A DNA stretch of 11,415 nucleotides from Hyphomicrobiales bacterium (GTDB lineage Bacteria > Pseudomonadota > Alphaproteobacteria > Rhizobiales > Aestuariivirgaceae): the NCBI GenBank assembly GCA_012032065.1, contig JAAURV010000066.1, forward strand, positions 1-11,415, written 5' to 3'. Below, piece after piece: positions 1 through 6,737 of this stretch. The position numbers were made by a program, and so were the translations under genes. The notes below the pieces were generated by a model that saw nothing but the letters and a program-made list of their open reading frames with translations, was not told the DNA's origin and did no database searches. Position 1 is the stretch's first letter. Every line of letters starts with the position of its first letter.

Positions 1-1040
1 CGCGGCGGGACAAGAATTCCGTTCTCTCCCTCGACGACGGTCTCGCGGCAGCCGGGCATCGTCGTCGTAACGATCGCGCGTCCGGTCGCCATCGCCTCAA
101 GGATCGAGCGGGGCAGCCCTTCGCGGTGAAACGATGGCAGGACGAAAACGGACGATGCGGCGAGATACGGGCGAACGTCCTTGGTCTCGCCGAGATATTC
201 GACCACGCCCTCGCGCTGGACAGCGTCGAGCTCCGCAGCGGAAATGCCGGCCGGATTGGCGTCGAACGGACCGAGAATCTGAAAGCGCGCCTCGAGACCT
301 TCGGAGCGGAGGCGGCGCGCGGCGTCGATAAATTCGTAAAGCCCCTTGTCCTTCATCAGTCGCGCGATGAGAAGGAATGTCGGAGCCCCGGCGGGAACCG
401 GACTTGCGCGAAAGCGATCGAGATCAACGCCGGAGCCCGGCACCTGCACCACCTTCTGGCCGTGATGGAGGATGCCGAGGGCGCGCATGTCGCGCTCATC
501 GTCGCCGTTGAAAACAAAGACCGCTTCGGCGCGCTTGATTCCGAATCGGTAGAGCAGCGCCACGAAACGTCGAAACCAGACGCTCTTATTCTCCTCGCTG
601 AAAGCGTATCCAAGGCCGCTCTGCATGGCGAAGTAGCGCACGCGCGGGAACAATCTCGCCGCCAGCCCGCCATAGATGATCGGCTTTTGAGTATACGCGA
701 GCACGACATCCGGCCGCTCGCGGCGAAACAGGGCGATCAACGCCGCGAGCGTTCGTAGGTCCGCAAACGGATTCGTGGAGGCGCGCGCCATCGGCAGAAC
801 CCGAAAGCCGACGCCCATCCGCGAAAGTTCATCGACGGTCTCCGAATCGGGCTCGGGCGCCGCGGCGACGACGTCATGCGGCCCGCTCGCGACGAGCTCC
901 TCGAGGAGACTCCGACGGAAATTGACCAGCGATCTCGTAAGACTCGCGATGACAAGGATTTTCAATCTGGCGTCGGGCGCACAAGGCGCCTCCGGCGGCC
1001 CGCTGGCTCCCGCAGAGGCGCTATCGACGTCCTCTACCAT
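1..1040 (-). CDS. GT4-family glycosyltransferase, C-terminus cut by window edge
   Basis: This gene encodes a GT-B fold retaining glycosyltransferase that probably adds a sugar from a nucleotide-sugar donor to a lipid-linked glycan at the cytoplasmic face of the inner membrane. Reading from ATG at 1040 gives 346 codons with no stop before the edge. An extra, polar N-terminal stretch (residues 1-25) precedes the first beta strand (LKILVIASL, 26-34). The donor half shows GSGVD (202-206), ARLMKDKG (226-233) and the family EX7E motif in EGLPRSILE (307-315), followed by AMATGRAIVTT and GENGILVP. The closest family style is PglA/CapM-like N-acetylhexosaminyl transferases, which I infer from the motifs only. 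About 30-40 residues are probably missing. An in-frame TAG lies 12 nt upstream of the ATG, which makes the start firm. The gene is divergent from the CapD-like remnant to its right, which fits a polysaccharide locus. Acceptor and sugar specificity are unknown. Confidence 0.9.
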   Translation of the reverse strand, partial: MVEDVDSASAGASGPPEAPCAPDARLKILVIASLTRSLVNFRRSLLEELVASGPHDVVAAAPEPDSETVDELSRMGVGFRVLPMARASTNPFADLRTLAALIALFRRERPDVVLAYTQKPIIYGGLAARLFPRVRYFAMQSGLGYAFSEENKSVWFRRFVALLYRFGIKRAEAVFVFNGDDERDMRALGILHHGQKVVQVPGSGVDLDRFRASPVPAGAPTFLLIARLMKDKGLYEFIDAARRLRSEGLEARFQILGPFDANPAGISAAELDAVQREGVVEYLGETKDVRPYLAASSVFVLPSFHREGLPRSILEAMATGRAIVTTTMPGCRETVVEGENGILVPP

Positions 1041-1435
1041 ACCTCGCCTATCCTAGCCTTTCCTGTGCGGGCGGCGGACTCAGGTCGATCAAGCGTGCAA
1101 GGTCCGCGCCCCACGCCGCCAGCACGGCCAAAGTTCGCCTTAGTCCAAGCGGGATTACGCAGTAACGCCCCTCCGTGACAAGCGTTCCCGCGGCGGTGAG
1201 CGCCCGGCGAGTGAGCCTGTGCCTTTTCGCGCCACAGGGGAATCACCGCTCTGTTTCCGTCCTCACCTTCGTCCGCAAGACGACGTCCCCAATTATCCGG
1301 ACCCTTACGAAATCTGCATTGTTTGACGCAGCGTGGAGAAGTGGTTACGTTGTGCTGCAGTCGCGAACAGGTCGCCCTAGGCGGCATAGTTCGTGCACAG
1401 CATGTGTATGGCGAGTTGGGGGATACCGGTGGGGA
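1041..1435. other. Intergenic region between divergent polysaccharide genes
   Basis: I see no credible coding sequence in this stretch. Reading frames that cross it on either strand have no recognisable domain and run into real genes in the wrong frame. It lies between the start of the leftward glycosyltransferase and the start of the rightward CapD-like remnant, so it should hold promoters for both. A weak dyad, CCTGTG (1216-1221) and CACAGG (1233-1238) with an 11-nt loop, is present but is too weak and too poorly placed to call as a terminator. Confidence 0.5.
1323..1351 (+). promoter_or_regulatory. Candidate sigma70-type promoter for the CapD-like gene
   Basis: TTGACG (1323-1328) is a 5 of 6 match to the -35 consensus. 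It is followed after 17 nt by TACGTT (1346-1351), a 3 of 6 match to the -10 consensus. Transcription would start near 1358 and leave a leader of about 80 nt before the GTG at 1436. The spacing is ideal but the -10 is poor, so this is only a plausible site found by eye. Confidence 0.3.
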
Positions 1436-1735
1436 GTGTCGCAGTTAATACTGCCGCCGTACGGCGTCGCGGCAAGCATGCTTTGTTTGCTCGGCCTTGA
1501 TATCGCCGCGGCAATGACGGGGTTTTTTGTCGCCCCGCTCATTTTCCATTCGCAGGTTCCGTACGATCAGTTCGCCGCCGCGGCGCTTAAGGGAGCCGCA
1601 CCAGTTGCGCTCGCTGCGATCGCCATCTTTTATTTCGCAGGTCTGAGCCGCCGCTTCTGGCGATTCGTCTCGATCGCCGATCTGGCTGTCATCCTCGCAG
1701 CGGCGGGACTCCTCTCGTTGTTCTCCTTCGCTGAG
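1436..1735 (+). pseudogene. Truncated FlaA1/CapD-type polysaccharide biosynthesis protein (N-terminal membrane part only)
   Basis: The remnant encodes roughly 100 residues: a short leader, hydrophobic helices (about 15-38 and 51-67), a GLSRRFWRFVSIADL segment, and another hydrophobic helix. The pattern GLxRxxWRxxSxxDL between membrane helices is typical of the N-terminus of long FlaA1/WbpM/CapD-like NDP-sugar dehydratase/epimerase proteins (about 600 residues), which modify UDP-sugars for surface polysaccharide synthesis. The catalytic SDR domain with its GxxGxxG and YxxxK motifs is entirely absent. From about 1735 the frame stays open, but only as the antisense of the neighbouring FMO gene, so further residues are meaningless. 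GTG at 1436 is chosen because it gives a normal-length leader; ATG at 1478 is the alternative. Divergence from the glycosyltransferase fits a glycan locus. The family call rests on one motif and the helix pattern. Confidence 0.55.
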
Positions 1736-1745
1736 TTCCGCTTGC
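1725..1745. other. Recombination or assembly junction joining two truncated genes
   Basis: Left of this point the plus strand encodes a CapD-like membrane protein. Right of it the minus strand encodes an FMO N-terminal domain. Similarity to the expected family sequence ends on both sides at about 1733-1737: the CapD-like reading stops making sense after LLSLFSF, and the FMO reading after REQAEL. No inverted repeat, target-site duplication, IS end or tRNA is visible here, so the join looks like a blunt deletion or illegitimate recombination, or an assembly chimera. The exact base cannot be fixed without intact homologues. Confidence 0.6.
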
Positions 1746-2206
1746 TCGCGCGCGCGCTCCTCATGCCAGGCCTTTCGATCTCGAAATGCGCCGTGGACAA
1801 GCCCCTTCTCGCGCGACGGTCCCTGCTTTTCCTCATGGCCTTTCAGTTCCTGCATCGTGGTGAGGAGCGTGTAGCCCTTCCCACCTTTGAGCCTGAGATG
1901 GCCAATGCCCCGCGCAACGGCAGTTTCAAACCGGAACCAGGCTTCGACGATCTCACCGGCACGTTCCGCCGCCCCTTCCATTTCGAGCGATTGCAGTTTC
2001 ACATGGGGAAGCGTTGCGGCCAGCAACTGCCGGATGCCGCCCTGCCCTTCCACGGTCCGGATGTTCCAGGTGAAAGCCAGGAGGTCGCGCCAATAGCACT
2101 CCGTGCCGAAGAGTTTCGATGCCGAGTCCGCATCGCCGTTCCGCAACGCAGTCTCAAGTTTGAGCAACCAGTTCTTCGCATCTCGTGTCGCATCGGCGCT
2201 CGGCAT
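1734..2206 (-). pseudogene. Truncated flavin-containing monooxygenase (N-terminal NTF2-like domain only)
   Basis: About 158 residues remain. They match the SnoaL/NTF2-like domain that precedes the flavin domain in a class of bacterial FMOs of about 600 residues: CYWRDLLAFTWNIRT (37-51), EAWFRFE (88-94), LLTTMQELKGHEE (114-126), and the linker HGAFRDRKAWHEER (138-151). In complete members the FAD-binding GxGxxG begins a dozen or so residues beyond this linker. Here the gene breaks before it, so no FAD or NADPH site remains and the product cannot be a working monooxygenase. The minus frame stays open to 1445, but that tail is antisense to the CapD-like gene and has no domain. ATG at 2206 is chosen because it lies 4 nt after the stop of the deacylase gene, as expected in an operon; an in-frame ATG at 2254 would overlap that gene. 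The intact enzyme would have oxygenated a small organic substrate, possibly linked to the deacylase product, which is inference. Confidence 0.72.
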
Positions 2207-2210
2207 GTCT

Positions 2211-3668
2211 TTACGCTCTGCTGTTGCCGCCGACGAGGCGGCCTCTGCGCGCAATCACACCGCGGCCCTTCTGAAACGACAGGCATCCGTTGACATAAAC
2301 CTGCTCAATTCCGGCAGATGGCTCCAGCGGCGATTCATAGGTCGCACGGTCCATGATGGTTTGCGGATCGAACAGCACCAAGTCGGCACAGCCCCCTTCC
2401 TTCACAAGTCCGCGGTCCTTCAGACGGAAAACGTTCGCGGTCAGCCCGGTCATTTTGTGGATCGCCGTTTCAATCGGGAAAAGCCCAACGTCCCGTGCAT
2501 AGTGGCCAATCACCCGGGGAAACGTGCCCCACAGCCGCGGATGCGGATGTTTGTCATGCGGCAATCCGTCGGAACCGATCATTGCCAGGCGAGAGCTCAA
2601 GACGCGGCGGACGTCGTCCTCATGCATCTGAAAATAGATGGCGCCAGCCGGGTCGAGCCTTCGTGCCGCCTCCTCGAGACTGCAACCCCACTCCTTCGCG
2701 ATGTCGGCGAGGTCACGGCCAGTTGCCTCAGGGTGTGGCTTCGACCAGGTGATCTGAATGCGATAGTCGGCGCTGACGAGATCGGCGCGCAGATTGGTCG
2801 AGCCGGCCGTATAGGGGTAGACGTCGAGATTAACTGGCTGCTTGGCCGCCGCGGTTTCCAGCACCGGCAATGTCTGTTGCGTCCGGCCCCAGTTGCCGGG
2901 GCCTGCGCATTTGTGATGCGACACGACAACTGGAATCTTGGCGTCGGAAGCCGTCTTCAGCGTTTCGTCAATACTGTCGAGCACCTTGTCGAATTCGTCG
3001 CGCATGTGGGTCGCATAGACGCCGCCGTGTTGCGCGAACCGGGATGCGATCTGCGAAACCTCGTCCCGGTCGGCTGCCGCATTGGTCGGATAGAAAAGCC
3101 CGGTTGAGAAGCCCGCCGCGCCATTTGACATGGCTTCGTCGACGTGTCCCAGCATTGCGGCGATTTCAGTCCGATCGGCTTTGCTGCGGATGTCGGCCAT
3201 GGTGCGAAGCCGCAAGGCGGAATGCCCCACGAGGGCGGCGACATTCACGGCGGGCGGCGTTCGCCGCAGGGAAGCCGCATAGTCTGCAAAGGCCGGAAAT
3301 GCGTAAGCCTCCTTGCCGCCCAACAGATTCATGGGCGGCGGCGGGTCATCGTCGAACGTGACAGGCGCAAGAGAGATGCCGCAGTTCCCCGCTACAACAG
3401 TTGTGACACCTTGGCTGATCTTGGGCAGCATGTCCGGAGCGTCAATAACGATGCGGTCATCGTGCGTGTGGGCGTCGATAAAGCCGGGAGCAAGCGCAAG
3501 GCCGGAACAGTCGACATTTTGCTCGGCGCGCCAACCTTTGGTTTCGCCCTTCGGAAGGACGGCCGCGATCCTTTCGCCGGAAACCGCCACGTCACATCTC
3601 GCAGGAGGACTCCCCGTGCCGTCAAACAGCAGGGCGTTTTCAAACAGAACGTCGCAGCGCTCCACCAT
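2211..3668 (-). CDS. N-acyl-D-amino-acid deacylase (D-aminoacylase), amidohydrolase superfamily
   Basis: The 485-residue protein matches the usual length of D-aminoacylases, cytoplasmic zinc enzymes that hydrolyse N-acyl-D-amino acids to the free D-amino acid and a carboxylate. Visible motifs are the N-terminal beta domain with LFDGTG (about 14-19), the metal-binding HTH (67-69), cysteine 96 in GNCGIS, His149 in GHSALR, His221 in ATHMRDE, His251/252 in SHHKC, and Asp367 in GSDGLPHD. This Cys/His/His/Asp order and spacing match the described active site of the Alcaligenes enzyme almost residue for residue. The C-terminal KEGGCADLVLFDP segment closes the beta domain. ATG at 3668 is preferred to the in-frame TTG at 3674 because it places the first strand at normal length; no strong Shine-Dalgarno sequence is visible for either. 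The gene is followed after 4 nt by the FMO remnant and is divergent from the importer operon. Related dihydropyrimidinase-like functions are less likely. Acyl and side-chain specificity cannot be read. Confidence 0.9.
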   Translation of the reverse strand: MVERCDVLFENALLFDGTGSPPARCDVAVSGERIAAVLPKGETKGWRAEQNVDCSGLALAPGFIDAHTHDDRIVIDAPDMLPKISQGVTTVVAGNCGISLAPVTFDDDPPPPMNLLGGKEAYAFPAFADYAASLRRTPPAVNVAALVGHSALRLRTMADIRSKADRTEIAAMLGHVDEAMSNGAAGFSTGLFYPTNAAADRDEVSQIASRFAQHGGVYATHMRDEFDKVLDSIDETLKTASDAKIPVVVSHHKCAGPGNWGRTQQTLPVLETAAAKQPVNLDVYPYTAGSTNLRADLVSADYRIQITWSKPHPEATGRDLADIAKEWGCSLEEAARRLDPAGAIYFQMHEDDVRRVLSSRLAMIGSDGLPHDKHPHPRLWGTFPRVIGHYARDVGLFPIETAIHKMTGLTANVFRLKDRGLVKEGGCADLVLFDPQTIMDRATYESPLEPSAGIEQVYVNGCLSFQKGRGVIARRGRLVGGNSRA

Positions 3669-3843
3669 CGCCAATTTTCAACACGGATTTGTCCGGCTGG
3701 CAACGTCCAATGCAGCGGAAGCATGCCGCCCCGCAATTTCCAAGGGATTGCACCACCTCAGTATTTGTTACATCATTTCCCAAAAATTGGGGAGCGGCAC
3801 TTGGTCGAGGGAAGGACCGAGTGTGCATGTCAGGTGACAAACC
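3669..3843. promoter_or_regulatory. Divergent control region between the deacylase and importer operons
   Basis: This 175-nt gap must hold promoters for both directions. An A/T-richer core (3734-3790) stands out from the GC-rich surroundings. It holds two dyads: CAATTTCCAAGGGATTG (3734-3750, imperfect, with CAAT/ATTG ends) and CCCAA-AAA-TTGGG (3779-3791, perfect 5-bp arms). A weak promoter-like pair for the importer is TTGCAC (3748-3753), a 17-nt gap, then CATCAT (3771-3776). The dyads are candidate operator sites for a regulator encoded elsewhere, because no regulator gene is present in the window. All of this is by-eye pattern matching. Confidence 0.35.
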
Positions 3844-3876
3844 ATGGTCGACAACGAGAACGCGGCAGCGCCATGA
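3844..3876 (+). CDS. Possible 10-codon upstream ORF or frame-broken start of the ABC ATPase
   Basis: ATG at 3844 is preceded at ideal distance by AGGTGA (3832-3837), the best ribosome binding site near the head of the operon. It encodes MVDNENAAAP and stops at TGA (3874-3876), which overlaps the ATPase ATG (3873) in an ATGA arrangement. It may be a coupling leader peptide. It may instead be the true ATPase start followed by a one-base loss near 3873, since the downstream ATPase ATG has no convincing binding site of its own. The composition shows no attenuator-like run of one amino acid. Confidence 0.3.
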   Translation: MVDNENAAAP

Positions 3877-4613
3877 ATGCGAAACCCGCTTCCATGACAA
3901 AAAGACATTCCGCCAACGTCAAGATGGCGATCAGGGACGCGAGCAAATTCTATCAGACGCAATCGGGCTCCGTGCATGCTCTTGACAACGTATCTCTTGA
4001 CGTGCGCGAAGGTGAATTTCTTTGCATTCTGGGTCCATCGGGTTGCGGCAAGACGACACTTCTTTGGTCCATGGCCGGGCTGCACGAACTGACCAGCGGC
4101 GACATTCGGCTGGGCAACGAGAGGATCACCAAACCACATCCGCAGATCGCGATGATTTTTCAGGACGCGAACCTCTTACCGTGGCGCAATTTGCAGAAGA
4201 ACATCGAGCTTCCTTTCGAGATCAAGAGAATACCGCCAGATGCAGCTCGCATCGCGAAACTCTTAAGCCGCGTTGGTCTCGATGGATTCGAAAGCAAGTT
4301 CCCGCGCGAGTTGTCTGGCGGCATGCAACAGCGCGCCTCGATCGTGCGCAGCCTGTCGGTCGACCCTTCGGTATTGCTGATGGATGAACCGTTTGGCGCG
4401 CTCGATGCTTTTACGCGCGATGAAATGAACCTTCTCATCCAGGAAATCTGGATGGAAACCGGCAAGACCATCACCTTCGTCACCCACTCAATCACGGAAG
4501 CGATCTTTCTTGCCGACCGCGTCGCCGTCATGTCGGCACGGCCGGGGCGCATCGCCGAAATCTACGATGTCGACATCCCCGCCGAGGTCCGTGGAAATCC
4601 AGACGAAGCCTGA
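3873..4613 (+). CDS. ABC transporter ATP-binding protein, nitrate/sulfonate/taurine (NrtD/SsuB/TauB) type, C-terminus frame-broken
   Basis: This is the cytoplasmic ATPase that powers the importer made with the permease and binding protein downstream. All nucleotide-binding motifs are present: Walker A GPSGCGKT (54-61), Q-loop Gln97, signature LSGGMQQR (147-154), Walker B VLLMDEP (167-173), D-loop GALD (175-178) and H-loop His205. The frame as given ends after 246 residues in AEVRGNPDEA, which is not a family-like ending. Removing one C from the CCCC run at 4577-4580 restores IPPRSVEIQTKPDFIERV and continues to a TGA at 4690-4692, about 272 residues, the family norm. The core enzyme should work either way. 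ATG 3873 is used; in-frame ATGs at 3894 and 3924 are possible, and the strong ribosome binding site upstream belongs to another frame. Confidence 0.88.
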   Translation: MNAKPASMTKRHSANVKMAIRDASKFYQTQSGSVHALDNVSLDVREGEFLCILGPSGCGKTTLLWSMAGLHELTSGDIRLGNERITKPHPQIAMIFQDANLLPWRNLQKNIELPFEIKRIPPDAARIAKLLSRVGLDGFESKFPRELSGGMQQRASIVRSLSVDPSVLLMDEPFGALDAFTRDEMNLLIQEIWMETGKTITFVTHSITEAIFLADRVAVMSARPGRIAEIYDVDIPAEVRGNPDEA

Positions 4614-4692
4614 CTTCATCGAGCGCGTCCTGCACGTCAAATCGCGCATCGAACACGGCCGTGGCGCGGCCGCCGGTTTGGCGATCACCTGA
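4577..4692 (+). other. Out-of-frame C-terminal tail of the ABC ATPase
   Basis: After the CCCC run at 4577-4580, the frame one base over encodes PPRSVEIQTKPDFIERVLHV and then KSRIEHGRGAAAGLAIT to a stop at 4690-4692. The pattern PRSxExxxxPDFxxxxxHV is the standard C-terminal tail of NrtD/SsuB-type ATPases, so this is the displaced end of the upstream gene and not a separate gene. The restored stop overlaps the ribosome binding site GAGGA (4691-4695) of the permease gene, as expected for tight operon spacing. Confidence 0.75.
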
Positions 4693-4701
4693 GGAACTCA
4701 C

Positions 4702-5546
4702 ATGGACAAGGCGCTCGGCGACAAGATTCCGGAATTCAACAAGAGGAGCGCTGGTGGAGGCAATGTCGGGCTTTCCGGTGCGAGCTTCAGCCTGGGCGAG
4801 CACCGCAGCAAGCTCGAAGTCGCGGTGATCGCGCTTGTTGCCGTGATCATCGTCGGCGGCGCAGAGCTGCTCATCGACATTTTCAAGATCCCGCAATACG
4901 TTCTGCCGAAACCGAGTCAGATCGTCTCGGCGCTCTTCACCGAGTTTCCCAACTACTGGCCGCATCTGCTCACCACTCTGTACGAGCTCTTTGTCGGTTT
5001 CGCCATCGGCGGCAGCATCGGCTTTGTGCTGGCGGCGGTCATCACCCAGTTTCCCTTCGTCGAGAAGATCGTGACGCCTTACATACTGCTTCTCGTGACC
5101 ACGCCGATGCTGGCGCTGGTGCCTTGCTCATCCTGCGCTTCGGCTTCGGCAGCGAGCCGCGCATCATTGCCGTGGCGTTGGCTTCGGGGCCGATGGTGAT
5201 GATCAATGCGGCAACCGGCTTCCGCCGCGTGGACCTAGCAAAGATAGCACTTGCCCGTTCCTTCGGCGCTAGCACGTTTCAGATTTTCACTAAAATCCGC
5301 ATTCCCATGGCGATGCCGATGATCATCGTCGGTCTCATGGTGGGGTCGATCTTCGGCTTGCTGACCACGATCGGCGCGGAAATGGTCGGCGGCGCTGAAG
5401 GTCTCGGCAATCGCCTCACCTACTATTCCTCGTTGATCCGCATGCCGCAGTTCTTCGCGATCATCCTGATCCTCGCGATCCTCGGCATCTCGATCTACAT
5501 CTTTTTCTTCTGGCTCGGAAAGAAATGGGCCAGTTGGGAAGCCTGA
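4702..5546 (+). pseudogene. ABC transporter permease, SsuC/TauC-like, split by a one-base deletion
   Basis: This is the inner-membrane channel subunit of the importer. The first frame (4702 onward) gives about 140 good residues: a polar N-terminus, a membrane helix (about 38-60), the PKPSQIVSAL element after it, and further helices to TPMLALVP. After 5122-5123 the sensible protein continues in another frame from 5124 with LLILRFGFGSEPRIIAVAL to the stop at 5544-5546. One base is missing from the proline codon. The second part carries the EAA-type coupling loop (RSFGASTFQIFTKIRIPMAMP, nearly 21 residues, Gly at position four) that contacts the ATPase, and two more helices. Restored length is about 281 residues, normal for the family. 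As given, the first frame runs to a stop at 5197-5199 and yields a 165-residue product without the coupling loop. This is either a sequencing error or a recent inactivating mutation. Start ATG 4702 has GAGGA at 4691-4695. Confidence 0.85.
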
Positions 5547-5590
5547 CCGGGAAGGAAAACGACGCAGCCCGGCAAACGCAATGAAGTAAC

Positions 5591-5595
5591 GGAGG
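5591..5595 (+). promoter_or_regulatory. Ribosome binding site GGAGG that fixes the binding-protein start
   Basis: GGAGG lies 10 nt before ATG 5606 but only 1 nt before the in-frame GTG at 5597, which rules out the longer reading. It is among the strongest ribosome binding sites in the window, in line with the high expression usual for periplasmic binding proteins. Confidence 0.6.
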
Positions 5596-5605
5596 AGTGA
5601 CGACC

Positions 5606-6733
5606 ATGATTGGACAGACGATGATTGGACGCCGCCGCTTGCTGACTCTCACGGCGGCGGGCGTGACGGCAACGGCCTTCGGTGGGTTCAGCGGCATCCG
5701 GCCCGCTCACGCCGCTGAGTCCGTGCGCTGGGTGAGCCCGCGTGGCACGGTGGAAGTGCTAGACGACTATCCCTACTGGGTGGGCAAGAAGTTCGGCTAC
5801 TTCGGCGCCATCGAAACAACGCTCGAGCCTGGCCCCTCGGACGCCACCGCCACGGTGAAACTTGTCGACCAGAACCAGGCCGATGTCGGCTATCCATCGC
5901 CGGGTGTGTTCTCGCTCGCGCTGACACAGGGCATTCCGCTGGTCTCCGCATTTCATATGGGCGGTGCCGATGTGTTCGACTTCGCCTTCCGCAAGGGCGA
6001 GAAGCCGGCCGATCTCAAGGCGCTCGAAGGCAAGACCGTCGTTCTCGGCAGCGCCGGCTGGCAATCGATCTGCGATCCGATGCTCAAGGCGGCGGGCGTC
6101 GATATCACCAAGATAATGTACGTCGAAGGCGGCTGGCCGGCTTGGGGCACGGTGCTCAAGGAAGGCAAAGGCGACGCCGCGCTTGCCTGGGAGGGACTGC
6201 GCGCCCAGTGGAAGGGCCAGGGTCTCGACTTCGACTACATCCTGGGCCGCGATTTCTCCAAGCTTCCCGCCAACAGCTTCGTCATGCGGAAGGCGGATTT
6301 CGAAGATGCGGCGAAGAAGGAAATTTATGGCCGCTACTTCCAGGGTTGGGCCGCCGGACTCGAATTCGGCAAGCTCAATCCGCGTGCCGCGACGCAGATC
6401 GTCATGGAGCAGTTCCCTGGCCTCGGCTCGCAGATGACGCCGGATGTGGCGGTTGAATCCATGATGCAGCTCGCCAACGTTTTCGCCGGCCGCATGGACG
6501 AGCGCAAGAAGTGGGGCTTCCATCTGATGGAGAGCTGGCAGAAGTTCTTCGATGTCGGCCGCGAGATCGGCCAGATCACCGCGGACTTCAAGACCGAGGA
6601 TGTGGTGAAGAACGATCTTGTCGACATGGCCAACAGCTTCGATGCCGCCAAGGTCAAGGCCGACGCCGACGGCTTCGCGCTGTCGGACGCCTACAAGGCT
6701 GTCAATGTCGAAGAGATCGCCAAGCGCATCTGA
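5606..6733 (+). CDS. ABC transporter substrate-binding protein, NMT1/THI5-like, Tat-exported
   Basis: This 375-residue periplasmic protein captures the importer substrate. The N-terminus carries a twin-arginine signal: GRRRLLTL (8-15), a hydrophobic stretch to about 30, and an AHA-AES cleavage site around residue 36. Tat export suggests folding or cofactor insertion before secretion. The mature part begins with VRWVSPRGTVEVLDDYPYWVGKK-like sequence, continues with the DATATVKLVDQNQADVGYPSP region and the LEGKTVVLGSAGWQ hinge-like segment, and matches the NMT1/SsuA/THI5 group, whose members bind sulfonates, pyrimidine precursors, aromatic acids and other small molecules. The sequence does not reveal the ligand; the downstream sugar-type dehydrogenases suggest a sugar- or polyol-like compound, which is inference. 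A 10-bp direct repeat, ATGATTGGAC, occurs at 5606 and 5621, giving two possible starts (MIGQTMIG); the ribosome binding site favours the first. A stable hairpin follows the stop codon. Confidence 0.9.
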   Translation: MIGQTMIGRRRLLTLTAAGVTATAFGGFSGIRPAHAAESVRWVSPRGTVEVLDDYPYWVGKKFGYFGAIETTLEPGPSDATATVKLVDQNQADVGYPSPGVFSLALTQGIPLVSAFHMGGADVFDFAFRKGEKPADLKALEGKTVVLGSAGWQSICDPMLKAAGVDITKIMYVEGGWPAWGTVLKEGKGDAALAWEGLRAQWKGQGLDFDYILGRDFSKLPANSFVMRKADFEDAAKKEIYGRYFQGWAAGLEFGKLNPRAATQIVMEQFPGLGSQMTPDVAVESMMQLANVFAGRMDERKKWGFHLMESWQKFFDVGREIGQITADFKTEDVVKNDLVDMANSFDAAKVKADADGFALSDAYKAVNVEEIAKRI

Positions 6734-6737
6734 CAAC

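Noticed and set aside
126..758. Plus-strand open frame of 210 codons
   Set aside because: It is antisense to the GT4 glycosyltransferase, whose motifs are clear on the minus strand.
1216..1238. Dyad CCTGTG/CACAGG as a terminator
   Set aside because: The stem is only 6 bp with an 11-nt loop and no T-run, and no gene ends there.
1034..1387. Minus-strand open frame of 117 codons in the intergenic region
   Set aside because: It overlaps the glycosyltransferase start in another frame, has no domain, and its composition is Arg/Gly/Pro-rich shadow-like.
1445..1733. Minus-strand extension of the FMO remnant
   Set aside because: The residues are charged, low-complexity antisense of the CapD-like membrane protein and carry no FAD-binding motif.
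1175..2293. Long plus-strand open frame of 372 codons
   Set aside because: Only its middle (about 1436-1735) looks like protein. The start has no domain, and from 1735 on it is antisense to the FMO and deacylase genes. It is a junction artefact, not one gene.
2103..3107. Plus-strand open frame of 334 codons
   Set aside because: It is antisense to the deacylase, whose active-site residues are all in place on the minus strand.
3144..3872. Upstream extension of the ABC ATPase frame
   Set aside because: It runs antisense through the deacylase gene and encodes no domain. The ATPase begins at or near 3873.
5547..5572. CCGGG/CCCGG dyad after the permease gene
   Set aside because: Five-bp arms with a 16-nt loop are expected by chance in GC-rich DNA.
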